A stretch of DNA of 64,000 nt from Pseudarthrobacter siccitolerans (GTDB taxonomy: Bacteria; Actinomycetota; Actinomycetes; Actinomycetales; Micrococcaceae), in contig NZ_JAUSXB010000001.1 in assembly GCF_030823375.1 (NCBI RefSeq), positions 558,001-622,000 of the forward strand, given 5' to 3'. A program made the translations under genes and the position numbers. The notes under the pieces were generated by a model. It was given only the letters and a program-made list of their open reading frames with translations. It searched no databases and was not told the origin of the DNA. Positions 8,462 to 16,723 of this stretch are shown here, one piece after another. Numbering within the stretch: the first letter of the stretch is position 1; each line of letters opens with the position of its first letter.

Positions 8462-9976
8462 CTACCGAACGTCCTCGTCGACCCAATCCATGGACTTGGT
8501 GACGGCCTTCTTCCAGAGCCGCATCTGGCGGTCCTGTTCGGCCTGGTCCATCTGGGGTTCCCAGCGCTTGTCCTCGGACCAGTTGGCCGAGCACTCGCCC
8601 AGGTCCTTCCAGAAGCCGACGGCGAGGCCGGCCGCGTAGGCGGCACCGAGGGCGGTGGTTTCAACCACCTTCGGCCTGATCACCGGCACGCCAAGGATGT
8701 CCGCCTGGAACTGCATGAGGGCGTCGTTAGCTACCATGCCGCCGTCGACCTTCAACTCCGAAAGCGGAACGCCGGAGTCGGCGTTGACTGCGTCCAGCAC
8801 CTCGCGGGTCTGGAAAGCGGTGGCTTCCAGGGCTGCCCGGGCAATGTGGTTCTTGTTGACGAAGCGCGTGAGGCCCACGATTGCGCCACGGGCATCCGAA
8901 CGCCAGTACGGCGCGAAGAGTCCCGAGAAGGCGGGGACGATGTACACCCCGCCGTTGTCCTTCACGGACGCGGCGAGCGTTTCAACTTCGGGGGCGCTGT
9001 TGATCATGCCGAGGTTGTCGCGCAGCCACTGGATCAGCGAGCCGGTGACTGCGATGGAGCCTTCCAGGGCGTAGTGCGGCGCGGCGTCGCCGAGCTTGTA
9101 GCCCACCGTGGTCAGCAGCCCGTTCTTCGAGTGGACGATTTCCTCACCGGTGTTGAAGATCAGGAAGCAGCCGGTTCCGTAGGTGTTCTTGGCTTCGCCT
9201 GTCTCGAAGGCGGCCTGGCCGAAGGTGGCTGCCTGCTGGTCCCCGAGGATGCCCGCGACCGGCACCTCGCGGAGAAGCTGGGAGGTGTGGACCGTGCCGT
9301 AAACCTCGGACGAGGACCTGATCTCCGGCATCATGCTCCGCGGAACGCCGAAGATGCCCAGGATTTCGTCGTCCCACTGGAGCGTTTCCAGATCCATAAA
9401 CAGAGTGCGCGAGGCATTGGTCACATCGGTGACGTGGACGCCCCCGTCCACGCCGCCGGTGAGGTTCCAGAGGACCCAGGCGTCGGTGTTGCCGAACACG
9501 AGGTTCCCGGCTTCGGCTTTGGCACGCGCGCCGTCAACATTGTCCAAAACCCACTTGATCTTGGTACCCGAAAAGTAGGTGGCAAGCGGCAGGCCGACCT
9601 TCTCCTTGAACCGGTCCGCGCCGCCGTCCCTGGCCAGTTCATTCACAATGTCCTGCGTGCGGGTGTCCTGCCAGACAATGGCGTTGTAGACGGCCTCGCC
9701 GGTGGTTTTGTCCCACACCACGGCCGTTTCCCGCTGGTTGGTGATTCCGACGGCGGCAATATCGTGCCGCGTCAGGTTCGCCTTGGAGAGGGCGGAGGCG
9801 ATGACCTCGCGGGTGTTGTTCCAGATTTCGGCAGGGTTGTGCTCCACCCAGCCGGCCTTCGGGAAGATCTGTTCATGCTCCATCTGCCCTGAGGAGACGA
9901 TGGCGCCGCTGTGGTTGAAGATGATGGCGCGGGTGCTGGTGGTGCCCTGGTCAATGGCGATTACGTACTGGTTCAT
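8462..9976 (-). CDS. glpK: Glycerol kinase
   Basis: This FGGY-family kinase phosphorylates glycerol to sn-glycerol 3-phosphate in the cytoplasm. The 504-residue product has the phosphate-binding start [14 protein letters not shown], the substrate-site region [12 protein letters not shown], the [13 protein letters not shown] motif, and the FGGY signature region [19 protein letters not shown]. Length and motifs are normal. It is the last gene of glpD-glpF-glpK and lies 52 bases after glpF, so uptake, phosphorylation and oxidation of glycerol are encoded together. I see no EIIA/PTS-phosphorylation feature that I can assert. Confidence 0.97.
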   Translation of the reverse strand: MNQYVIAIDQGTTSTRAIIFNHSGAIVSSGQMEHEQIFPKAGWVEHNPAEIWNNTREVIASALSKANLTRHDIAAVGITNQRETAVVWDKTTGEAVYNAIVWQDTRTQDIVNELARDGGADRFKEKVGLPLATYFSGTKIKWVLDNVDGARAKAEAGNLVFGNTDAWVLWNLTGGVDGGVHVTDVTNASRTLFMDLETLQWDDEILGIFGVPRSMMPEIRSSSEVYGTVHTSQLLREVPVAGILGDQQAATFGQAAFETGEAKNTYGTGCFLIFNTGEEIVHSKNGLLTTVGYKLGDAAPHYALEGSIAVTGSLIQWLRDNLGMINSAPEVETLAASVKDNGGVYIVPAFSGLFAPYWRSDARGAIVGLTRFVNKNHIARAALEATAFQTREVLDAVNADSGVPLSELKVDGGMVANDALMQFQADILGVPVIRPKVVETTALGAAYAAGLAVGFWKDLGECSANWSEDKRWEPQMDQAEQDRQMRLWKKAVTKSMDWVDEDVR

Positions 9977-10028
9977 GATGACGTCCTTGTCTGTAACGGT
10001 ACTTTTGGATCAGTGGCTGGGTAGGTGG

Positions 10029-10778
10029 TCAGGCAGCTGCTGAGGCGATGATGGGAACCAGCCGGGCTATGAGCCCGCCCAGGGCGCCGCCCACGAGCGG
10101 GCCAACAACCGGAATCCATGAGTAGCCCCAGTCGCTGGAGCCCTTGCCCTTGATGGGAAGCAGGGCGTGGGCGATGCGCGGGCCGAGGTCGCGGGCAGGG
10201 TTGATGGCGTAGCCGGTGGGGCCGCCCAGGGAAACGCCGATGCCGACGACGAGGAGGGCCACGGCGAGCGGCCCGAGGCCGGATGGGGTTCCGCCGAAGG
10301 TCAGGATGACGAACACCAGGACAAAGGTGCCAATGATCTCTGTGACCAGGTTCCAGGAGCTGGTACGGATCGCCGGGCCGGTGGAGAAAACTGCCAGCTT
10401 GCTGGCGGCTTCCTCTTCGGCGTCGAAATGCTGCTTGTAGGCGAGCCAGCAGACGACGGCACCGAGGAACGCACCCAGCATTTCCCCACCGAGATAGGTC
10501 AGCGTGGACGCGAAATCAACGGGAACGTCCGGCGCATATTCCTTATTTCCCTTCGCCAGGAAACCAAGCGTCACGGCGGGGTTCAGGTGTGATCCCGACT
10601 TCGCGGCCACATAGACACCCGCGAAGACAGCAACACCCCATCCCCAGGTGACCATCAGGAACCCGCCGCTGTTGCCTTTTGTGCCCCGCAGGGCGACGTT
10701 GGCCACGACGCCGCAACCCAGCAGGGTGAGCATCGCCGTTCCGAAGACTTCGGAAAGGAAAACAATTCCAAGAGACAT
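10029..10778 (-). CDS. glpF: Glycerol facilitator (MIP/aquaglyceroporin)
   Basis: This channel lets glycerol cross the cytoplasmic membrane by facilitated diffusion. The 249-residue protein has six hydrophobic segments and the two pore motifs, both intact: SHLNPAVTLG in the first half and YAINPARDLGPR in the second. The Arg and Asp after the second NPA (NPARD) are the residues that mark glycerol facilitators rather than water-only aquaporins. It lies between glpD and glpK on the same strand. An SD-like GGAGAG precedes the ATG. Confidence 0.95.
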   Translation of the reverse strand: MSLGIVFLSEVFGTAMLTLLGCGVVANVALRGTKGNSGGFLMVTWGWGVAVFAGVYVAAKSGSHLNPAVTLGFLAKGNKEYAPDVPVDFASTLTYLGGEMLGAFLGAVVCWLAYKQHFDAEEEAASKLAVFSTGPAIRTSSWNLVTEIIGTFVLVFVILTFGGTPSGLGPLAVALLVVGIGVSLGGPTGYAINPARDLGPRIAHALLPIKGKGSSDWGYSWIPVVGPLVGGALGGLIARLVPIIASAAA

Positions 10779-10868
10779 CTTTGACTCTCCTTATTTTCTG
10801 TTGTCAGTCCTTCGCGGGTTGAAGGACCGTTTGCCGGGGCGGGTTGGCGCCCCGGCCGCCAGCCGGGC

Positions 10869-12740
10869 CTAGGCGACCAGGCTGTTGATCTCTACGCGGT
10901 GGAGCCGCTGCAGGACGTCCTGGGCATGCCGGATCTCGGCGGCACGCGCGGCGGCGTCCCAGCCCAGTGGAACGGCGAGCACCTCTGCCACCTCATTAAG
11001 CAGTTCGCCGGTGACGAGGCCCCGGAAGGCCAGGGACGTCCTGCGGATGAAAACATCTACAAGGTGTCCCACCTGCTCACGGGCTGCCATGAATTCCAGT
11101 TCACGGACACTCAGTTCGCGGGTGGAGCGCAACTGGTGGTCAGGTGCGGCATCCAGGTAGGCCATCACGGCCTCCGCCCGCGTACCGTAGCGGGTCAGCA
11201 ACCCGGCAGTCCGGTCAGCGTCCCGGCCCGGGGCCATGTGCTGCTTGATCCACTTCTGCACACCGGCCTCGTCGGAGGGAAAGCCTGCGCCGCTGCCGAT
11301 GGCGAGCTGCGCCGTCGAGACCTTGCGCTGCATGCCAAGTTCGGCGAGGACATCGTCGGTCAGGTGCTCGGCCAGGGCGCGGAAGGTGGTCCATTTGCCG
11401 CCCACCAGGCTGAGTACGACGGCCCCCGGCCGGGGCTGCGCGCTGGCTGCGGCTTCCCGGCGCTCAATCCGGTAGTCCCGGGAAACGAAGCCGGGCTGCG
11501 TTGCGTCATGCCGGGGCAGCGGCCGCACGCCGGCGAAGGTGTACACGATCTGCTCCCGCGTGACGGCGATACCGGGGAACACGTGGCCGATCAGTTCGAA
11601 GAAGTACTCGATCTCCTCATCGGTGCAGACGGCGTCCTGGCTCATGTCGGCGTCCACGTCGGTGGTTCCGACCAGGACACGGTCCCCCATGGGGTAGATG
11701 AGGACGATCCGGCCGTCCGTGTGTTCGAAGAAGATCTCGCGTCCGCGGCAGGCGTCGAGCAGCCCGGGGTGGTCCAGCACTATGTGGGAACCCTTGGTGC
11801 CGCCCATGAAGGAGGAGGCTGTTCCCATCGCCTCATTGGTCAGGTCCACCCAGGCGCCGGTGGTGTTGACGATGACGTCCGCGGTGAAGTCGAATTCCTC
11901 GCCGGTCAGCTCATCACGCAGCCGCACCGTGCTGCCCTTGCCGGTGCCGCGGTTGGGTTCGCCGGTCATGGACTTCAGTGACAAGTAGTTACTGGCCCGG
12001 GCTGTATTGCCCTGGGCGTTGCTTTCAGCGTGTGCTCCGGCGCCGGCCGGGCGCCCTGCTCTTTCGCCGTCCTGCAGAACGTCGAGGGTGAGCCGCTCCG
12101 GGTTGTGGACGGAGGCGTCGAAGTATGTGGCCGCGTATTTTATGTCAGGGCGCAGGCCGGGCAGTTCAGCCAGGGCGCGTTTGCGGCCCCTGAACTGGTG
12201 CCGAGGCACGTTGCCTCCGTCGCGCGAGAAGGAGTCGTAGAGGCTGAGGCCGACCTTGATGAGGAAGGCTCCGCGTTCCTTGGGCTTGCCCTGCTGTTTG
12301 TGGGTAAGGAACCGCAGCGGAGCCTCGAGGATACCGGAGAAGGTGCTGAAGATTGGGATGGTGGTCTGCAGCGGCTTGACATAGTGCGGGGCGATCCGGA
12401 GCAGCCGGTTGCGCTCCACCACTGATTCCCGGACCAGCCTGAATTCGCCGTTCTCGAGGTACCTGATGCCGCCGTGGATCATGTGCGAGGACGCTCCGCT
12501 GGCTCCCTGGCAGTAGTCCCCGCGCTCAACGAGTGCCACGTCCACCCCCTGCAGGGCCAGGTCCCGGAAGGTTCCGACGCCGTTAATGCCGCCACCCACC
12601 ACCAGCACCTTTGCGTGGGGCCGCCGCCTCAGGTTGTGTACAGATGCGCGTTCGCCGCCAGGTTTCGGCGCGGTGGGGCGGGCGGGTGAATCCTTGGGTC
12701 CCAAAACAACTCCCTTGGGGCTTTTGTGTGGCGCGGCCAC
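10869..12740 (-). CDS. glpD: Aerobic glycerol-3-phosphate dehydrogenase
   Basis: This FAD enzyme oxidises glycerol 3-phosphate to dihydroxyacetone phosphate and passes electrons to quinones at the membrane. The N-terminal dinucleotide fold VLVVGGGINGVGTFRDLALQG, the GASGASSHMIHGGIRYLE motif and the C-terminal DAO_C region (LSVRELEFMAAREQVGHLVDV) are clear. A 623-residue frame starts at a GTG at 12740, but the TTG at 12704 has AAGGGAG five bases upstream and may be the true start. It heads the glp operon and is divergent from a SorC-type regulator that probably controls it. Confidence 0.95.
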   Translation of the reverse strand: MAAPHKSPKGVVLGPKDSPARPTAPKPGGERASVHNLRRRPHAKVLVVGGGINGVGTFRDLALQGVDVALVERGDYCQGASGASSHMIHGGIRYLENGEFRLVRESVVERNRLLRIAPHYVKPLQTTIPIFSTFSGILEAPLRFLTHKQQGKPKERGAFLIKVGLSLYDSFSRDGGNVPRHQFRGRKRALAELPGLRPDIKYAATYFDASVHNPERLTLDVLQDGERAGRPAGAGAHAESNAQGNTARASNYLSLKSMTGEPNRGTGKGSTVRLRDELTGEEFDFTADVIVNTTGAWVDLTNEAMGTASSFMGGTKGSHIVLDHPGLLDACRGREIFFEHTDGRIVLIYPMGDRVLVGTTDVDADMSQDAVCTDEEIEYFFELIGHVFPGIAVTREQIVYTFAGVRPLPRHDATQPGFVSRDYRIERREAAASAQPRPGAVVLSLVGGKWTTFRALAEHLTDDVLAELGMQRKVSTAQLAIGSGAGFPSDEAGVQKWIKQHMAPGRDADRTAGLLTRYGTRAEAVMAYLDAAPDHQLRSTRELSVRELEFMAAREQVGHLVDVFIRRTSLAFRGLVTGELLNEVAEVLAVPLGWDAAARAAEIRHAQDVLQRLHRVEINSLVA

Positions 12741-12802
12741 CCTTGGGTGCGCCGCCGTTCTGATCTAATGTTTGGAGTAATGGAAAATGGAGTCAAGCAC
12801 AA

Positions 12803-12816
12803 TGCACAAACGTGCA
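12803..12816. promoter_or_regulatory. Candidate operator palindrome in the glpD/regulator intergenic region
   Basis: TGCAC-AAAC-GTGCA is an inverted repeat between the divergent glpD and SorC-type genes. It would bind a dimeric HTH protein and could serve both promoters. It overlaps the upstream alternative GTG start of the regulator (12812), which favours the later start at 12830. Confidence 0.35.
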
Positions 12817-12829
12817 GAATGGAGTTCCC

Positions 12830-13804
12830 GTGGATCCTTCCCGGCATGCTGACGCCCTGCGGGCTGCACAAATGTATTACCTGCAGGACCTCACCATGGA
12901 CGCCATTGCCCGCGAACTCCGGACCTCGCGGTCAACGGTTTCACGGCTGTTGTCCTCGGCCCGGGACTCGGGCCTGGTCCAGGTCCAGATCCGCAACCCC
13001 CTGGACACCGCCCCGGAGCTGGAAGGCCTGATCCGCCGCCGCTTCGGAGTTGACGTCCACGTTGTCCCGGTGGTGGAAACACTCAATGAGGCCGAAACCC
13101 TGGACCGGGTGGCCATGCAGGCCGCACGTACTATCGGGCCCCTGGTGGATTCCAATGCGATTATCGGCGTGGCCTGGGGCTCCACGCTCAGCGCCGTCAG
13201 CCGGCAGCTGACCAGGAAAATTACGCACGACAGCGTGATAGTGCAGCTGAACGGCGCCGGCAACATGCACACGACGGGCATCACCTATGCGAGCGACATC
13301 ATGCGCCGCTTCGGCAGCGCCTACGGAGCGCGGGTGGAACAGTTCCCGGTTCCCGCCTTCTTCGACCACGCGGCCACCAAGACCGCGATGTGGAATGAAC
13401 GCAGTGTGCAGCGGATCCTCGCACTCCAGGCCAAAATGAGCATCGCGATCTTTGGCGTCGGCTCGGTGGACGCGGATTACCCGAGCCATGTGTACGCCGG
13501 CGGCTACCTGGACGAGAACGACCTCAAAATCCTGGCGAATTCCGATGTGGTGGGTGACGTGGCCACCGTTTTCTTCCGCAGCGACGGTTCATCGGACGGC
13601 ATCGTCCTCAACGAGCGGTCCACGGGTCCGGCCCTCTCAGAACTCCGGCAGGTCCGGCGCAGGATCTGCGTGGTTTCGGGAGTCTCCAAAATCAACGGCC
13701 TCAAAGGCGCCCTTGCGGCCGGCCTGGCGACAGACCTGATCCTCGACGAGGCCACCGCGCGCCGCTTGGTGGGCCTGGAGGGCATGGCGACTTCGAATAG
13801 GTAG
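12830..13804 (+). CDS. SorC-family sugar-phosphate-sensing transcriptional regulator
   Basis: The protein has an N-terminal HTH (AALR..MYYLQDLTMDAIARELRTSRSTVSRLLSSAR, split here for length) and a C-terminal sugar-phosphate-binding domain of the SorC type (GVAWGSTLSAVSRQL, FGVGSVDADYPSHVYAGGYL, ICVVSGVSKINGLKGALAAG). Such regulators bind phosphorylated sugars or polyols. The divergent arrangement with glpD suggests control of glycerol use, possibly with glycerol 3-phosphate or DHAP as ligand (inference). The GTG at 12830 has GGAG five bases upstream; a GTG at 12812 in frame is less well placed. The aldo/keto reductase follows 10 bases after the stop. Confidence 0.85.
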   Translation: MDPSRHADALRAAQMYYLQDLTMDAIARELRTSRSTVSRLLSSARDSGLVQVQIRNPLDTAPELEGLIRRRFGVDVHVVPVVETLNEAETLDRVAMQAARTIGPLVDSNAIIGVAWGSTLSAVSRQLTRKITHDSVIVQLNGAGNMHTTGITYASDIMRRFGSAYGARVEQFPVPAFFDHAATKTAMWNERSVQRILALQAKMSIAIFGVGSVDADYPSHVYAGGYLDENDLKILANSDVVGDVATVFFRSDGSSDGIVLNERSTGPALSELRQVRRRICVVSGVSKINGLKGALAAGLATDLILDEATARRLVGLEGMATSNR

Positions 13805-13814
13805 AGTCAAGGTT

Positions 13815-14684
13815 ATGAGGACCTCACCCCGGCTCAGCCTGAACAACGGCGTGCTGATCGACCAGCTGGGCTTTGGCCTGTACAAAGTGCCGCCGTCGGA
13901 CGCGGCAGGACTCGTGGCCATGGCCCTCGGCGCCGGCTACAGGCATTTTGACACCGCCGCCATGTACGGCAATGAGTCCGGTGTTGCCCGCGGCATCAGC
14001 TCCCAGCTCGGCGCTCCGGCAGGCAGCGGCGGCTCCGGGGAACTGTTCCCGGCACCCGCCAGGGAAGATCTTTTCGTCACCACCAAGGTGTGGAATGACC
14101 ACCACGGCTACGATGCCACCCTCCGGGCATTCGATGACTCGATGGTCAACCTTGGCCTGGATTACGTGGACATGTATCTCATCCACTGGCCCTGCCCCCG
14201 GCGCGGACTGTTTCCGGAAACCTACCGGGCCCTCGAGACGCTCTACCGGGAGGGTAAGGTCCGGGCCATCGGTGTCAGCAACTTCCAGCCTTCCCACCTT
14301 GACCGGCTGATGCAGACAGCAGAAGTAACACCCGCCGTAAACCAGATCGAGCTGCACCCCTGGCTTCAGCAGCATGAGCTCCGGAAGATCCATGATGACC
14401 TGGGCATCCGGACCGAAGCCTGGAGCCCCCTGGGGCGCGGACACGTGCTTGCCGATCCCGTCGTCGGGGCCTGCGCCGCCGAAGTTGGCCGGACGCCTGC
14501 CCAGGTGGTCCTCCGCTGGCACATGCAACTGGGAAACATCGCCATCCCCAAAGCCAGTTCGGAGGCGCGGATCCGCGAGAACCTGGACATCTTCCGCTTT
14601 GAGCTTTCGGCCCGGGATATGGACGCGCTGGCCGGCCTCGACCGGGGCGAGCGTACCGGCTCCCACCCGGACAACGTCAACTAG
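13815..14684 (+). CDS. Aldo/keto reductase (AKR5-like)
   Basis: This 289-residue NADPH-dependent carbonyl reductase has the catalytic tetrad in place: Asp46 and Tyr51 in HFDTAAMYGNE, Lys91 in VTTKVWN, and His124 in YLIHWPCP. The cofactor-binding region IPKASSEARIRENLDIF is also present. The 2,5-diketo-gluconate-reductase type is suggested by GFGLYKVP and WSPLGRG. Its natural substrate cannot be told. It starts 10 bases after the SorC-type regulator and is followed 7 bases later by an alpha/beta hydrolase, so a small operon is likely. Confidence 0.9.
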   Translation: MRTSPRLSLNNGVLIDQLGFGLYKVPPSDAAGLVAMALGAGYRHFDTAAMYGNESGVARGISSQLGAPAGSGGSGELFPAPAREDLFVTTKVWNDHHGYDATLRAFDDSMVNLGLDYVDMYLIHWPCPRRGLFPETYRALETLYREGKVRAIGVSNFQPSHLDRLMQTAEVTPAVNQIELHPWLQQHELRKIHDDLGIRTEAWSPLGRGHVLADPVVGACAAEVGRTPAQVVLRWHMQLGNIAIPKASSEARIRENLDIFRFELSARDMDALAGLDRGERTGSHPDNVN

Positions 14685-14691
14685 GACCAGC

Positions 14692-15621
14692 ATGAAAACA
14701 ACACACCCGGGGCAGCCGCCCGCGCCCGCCTTCTTCAGCCCGGACCTGGCAGGACGCACGCGTGCTTCTTCCGTGCAGCTCACCGGCGGGAAAGTGGCCT
14801 TCTGGACGTATGAACCCGTCCAGGAAACACCGGAAACACGGACCATCCTGGTGATCCACGGGTTCCGCGGCGACCATCACGGACTGGTGCGCGTGGCCGA
14901 CCAGCTTCCCGAAATGCGCATCATCATGCCGGACCTGCCGGGTTTCGGCAGCTCAGAGGCCTTCGGGGACGGCGGCCACACGGTGCCCGGTTATGGGGCG
15001 TTCATCAGCGAGTTCATGAATGCCCTGGGTTTGGGCCCGGACACGGTTCTGCTGGGGCACTCCTTCGGATCCATCGTGGCCGCGCACTTCGTGGCAGCCC
15101 ATCCGGCCGCCGTACATCCCCTGATCCTCATCAATCCCATTGCCGCACCGGCCCTGGAGGGCCCCAAAGGCATCATGACCAGGCTGGCGGTGCTGTACTA
15201 CAAACTTGCCGCCCGGCTTCCCCGTCCGCTGGGGCAGGGACTCCTCCGAAGTCCGTTGATTGTCCGCGTGATGAGCGAGACCATGGCCAAAACGACCGAC
15301 CGGGAACTCCGGCGCTTTATCCACGGCCAACACCACGCGTACTTCAGCGCATTCGCCAGCAGGGACAGCCTCCTCGAGTCGTTCACTGCCTCCGTCAGCA
15401 GCCACGTGGCCGAGGTGGCCGGGCGGTTGACCCTTCCGGTGCTGCTGGTTGCCGGCGAAAAAGACGAGATCGCCACCCTCCCCGACCAGCACCGGCTTCT
15501 CGGGCTGCTGCCCGACGGCGAACTCAAGGTCATCCCGGGCGTTGGCCATCTCATCCACTACGAGACTCCGGAACCCGCCGCCCGCTACATCCGCAGCTTC
15601 CTGAAGGACCATCCCGCGTGA
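14692..15621 (+). CDS. Alpha/beta-fold hydrolase
   Basis: The 309-residue product shows the oxyanion region VIHGFRGDHHG, the nucleophile elbow GHSFGS with Ser124, an acid in AGEKDEIATLP, and the catalytic His in GVGHLIHYE. The substrate is unknown. I start it at the ATG at 14692, just after the reductase stop; the longer frame from 14374 is an overlap artefact. The stop overlaps the glycosyltransferase start as GTGA, so translation is probably coupled. Confidence 0.88.
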   Translation: MKTTHPGQPPAPAFFSPDLAGRTRASSVQLTGGKVAFWTYEPVQETPETRTILVIHGFRGDHHGLVRVADQLPEMRIIMPDLPGFGSSEAFGDGGHTVPGYGAFISEFMNALGLGPDTVLLGHSFGSIVAAHFVAAHPAAVHPLILINPIAAPALEGPKGIMTRLAVLYYKLAARLPRPLGQGLLRSPLIVRVMSETMAKTTDRELRRFIHGQHHAYFSAFASRDSLLESFTASVSSHVAEVAGRLTLPVLLVAGEKDEIATLPDQHRLLGLLPDGELKVIPGVGHLIHYETPEPAARYIRSFLKDHPA

Positions 15622-16694
15622 AGATAGTCATTGATGCACGTTTCACCAGGACCGACCACCATGACGGCATCAGCCGCTATGGCGCGAGCCTGATCGAGGC
15701 CACCGCTAAGATCGCAGATGTTTCCATGCTGGTCTCTGACCTCCGGCAGCTCGCCCTGCTGCCCGATGTTCCCTACACGCTGATCAACAGTCCCCTCTCC
15801 CCCCTGGAACTGTTTGTAGCGCGCAAGGTGAACCCGCTGGGCGCTGACGTGGTGGTCTGCCCGATGCAGACAATGGGCACGTGGGGCCGTAAGTACGGGC
15901 TGGTCCTGACGTTGCATGACCTGATCTACTACGAGCACCCTGCGCCGCCAGGATTCCTGCCCGCCCCTGTCCGGCTGCTGTGGCGGCTGTACCACAAGGC
16001 TTTCTGGCCGCAGCGGCTCCTCCTCAACCGGGCGGACGCGGTGGCAACCGTCAGCCGGACAACCGAGGCGCTGATCGCCAAGTACCGGCTGACGCGCCGG
16101 CCCGTAAGGGTTATCGGCAACGCTCCCCAGCCGGCGGCGGATCCGCGGGTCCCGGAGGCCGGTGCGGAGCCTTCGCTCGTCTATATGGGGTCTTTTATGC
16201 CCTATAAGAACGTGGAAACCATGGTGGAGGGGATGGCTTCGCTTCCCGGCTACACGCTTCACCTCCTCAGCCGGATCACGCCGCAGCGCCGCGCCGAGCT
16301 GGAAAAGCTCGTCCCGTCCGGAGCCCATGTGGTGTTCCACAACGGCGTGACGGACGAGGAGTACGGAACCTTCCTGAAAACGGCGACGGCGCTGGTGAGC
16401 CTCTCCCGGGCGGAGGGTTACGGCCTGCCGCTCGTTGAGGCCATGGCGGTGGGCACACCGGTCATTGCCAGTGACATCCCCATTTTCCGGGAAGTGGGCG
16501 GTGACGGCGCCAGCTACGTTGATCCGGCCTCGCCGGAACAGTTCGCCAACGCCGTGATGAAGCTGCAGGACCCGGAACGGTGGCAGGAAGCCTCGCGATG
16601 CTCCCTTGCCCGTGCCCGTCAGTTCACGTGGGACGAATCGGCCCGCCAACTGGTGGACGCGGCACACGACATCATCGCCCAGCGCCGAAAGTAA
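15618..16694 (+). CDS. GT4-family glycosyltransferase
   Basis: This retaining GT-B enzyme has an N-terminal acceptor domain (IDARFTRTDHHDGISRYG) and a C-terminal nucleotide-sugar domain with the E-x7-E motif EGYGLPLVE (Glu266 and Glu274), plus GSFMPYKNVETM and AMAVGTPVIASD. It probably transfers a sugar from an NDP donor to a lipid, glycan or metabolite; the acceptor is unknown. The GTG start overlaps the hydrolase stop by 4 bases. The 358-residue length is normal for a short GT4 enzyme. Confidence 0.9.
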   Translation: MKIVIDARFTRTDHHDGISRYGASLIEATAKIADVSMLVSDLRQLALLPDVPYTLINSPLSPLELFVARKVNPLGADVVVCPMQTMGTWGRKYGLVLTLHDLIYYEHPAPPGFLPAPVRLLWRLYHKAFWPQRLLLNRADAVATVSRTTEALIAKYRLTRRPVRVIGNAPQPAADPRVPEAGAEPSLVYMGSFMPYKNVETMVEGMASLPGYTLHLLSRITPQRRAELEKLVPSGAHVVFHNGVTDEEYGTFLKTATALVSLSRAEGYGLPLVEAMAVGTPVIASDIPIFREVGGDGASYVDPASPEQFANAVMKLQDPERWQEASRCSLARARQFTWDESARQLVDAAHDIIAQRRK

Positions 16695-16696
16695 CG

Positions 16697-16721
16697 GCGC
16701 CGGGACAGGAAAGGCCGGCGC
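16697..16721. terminator. Weak inverted repeat between convergent genes
   Basis: GCGCCGG at 16697-16703 pairs with CCGGCGC at 16715-16721. It lies between the glycosyltransferase and priA stops, which face each other. A short stem without a T-run makes this only a possible terminator. Confidence 0.3.
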
Positions 16722-16723
16722 AG

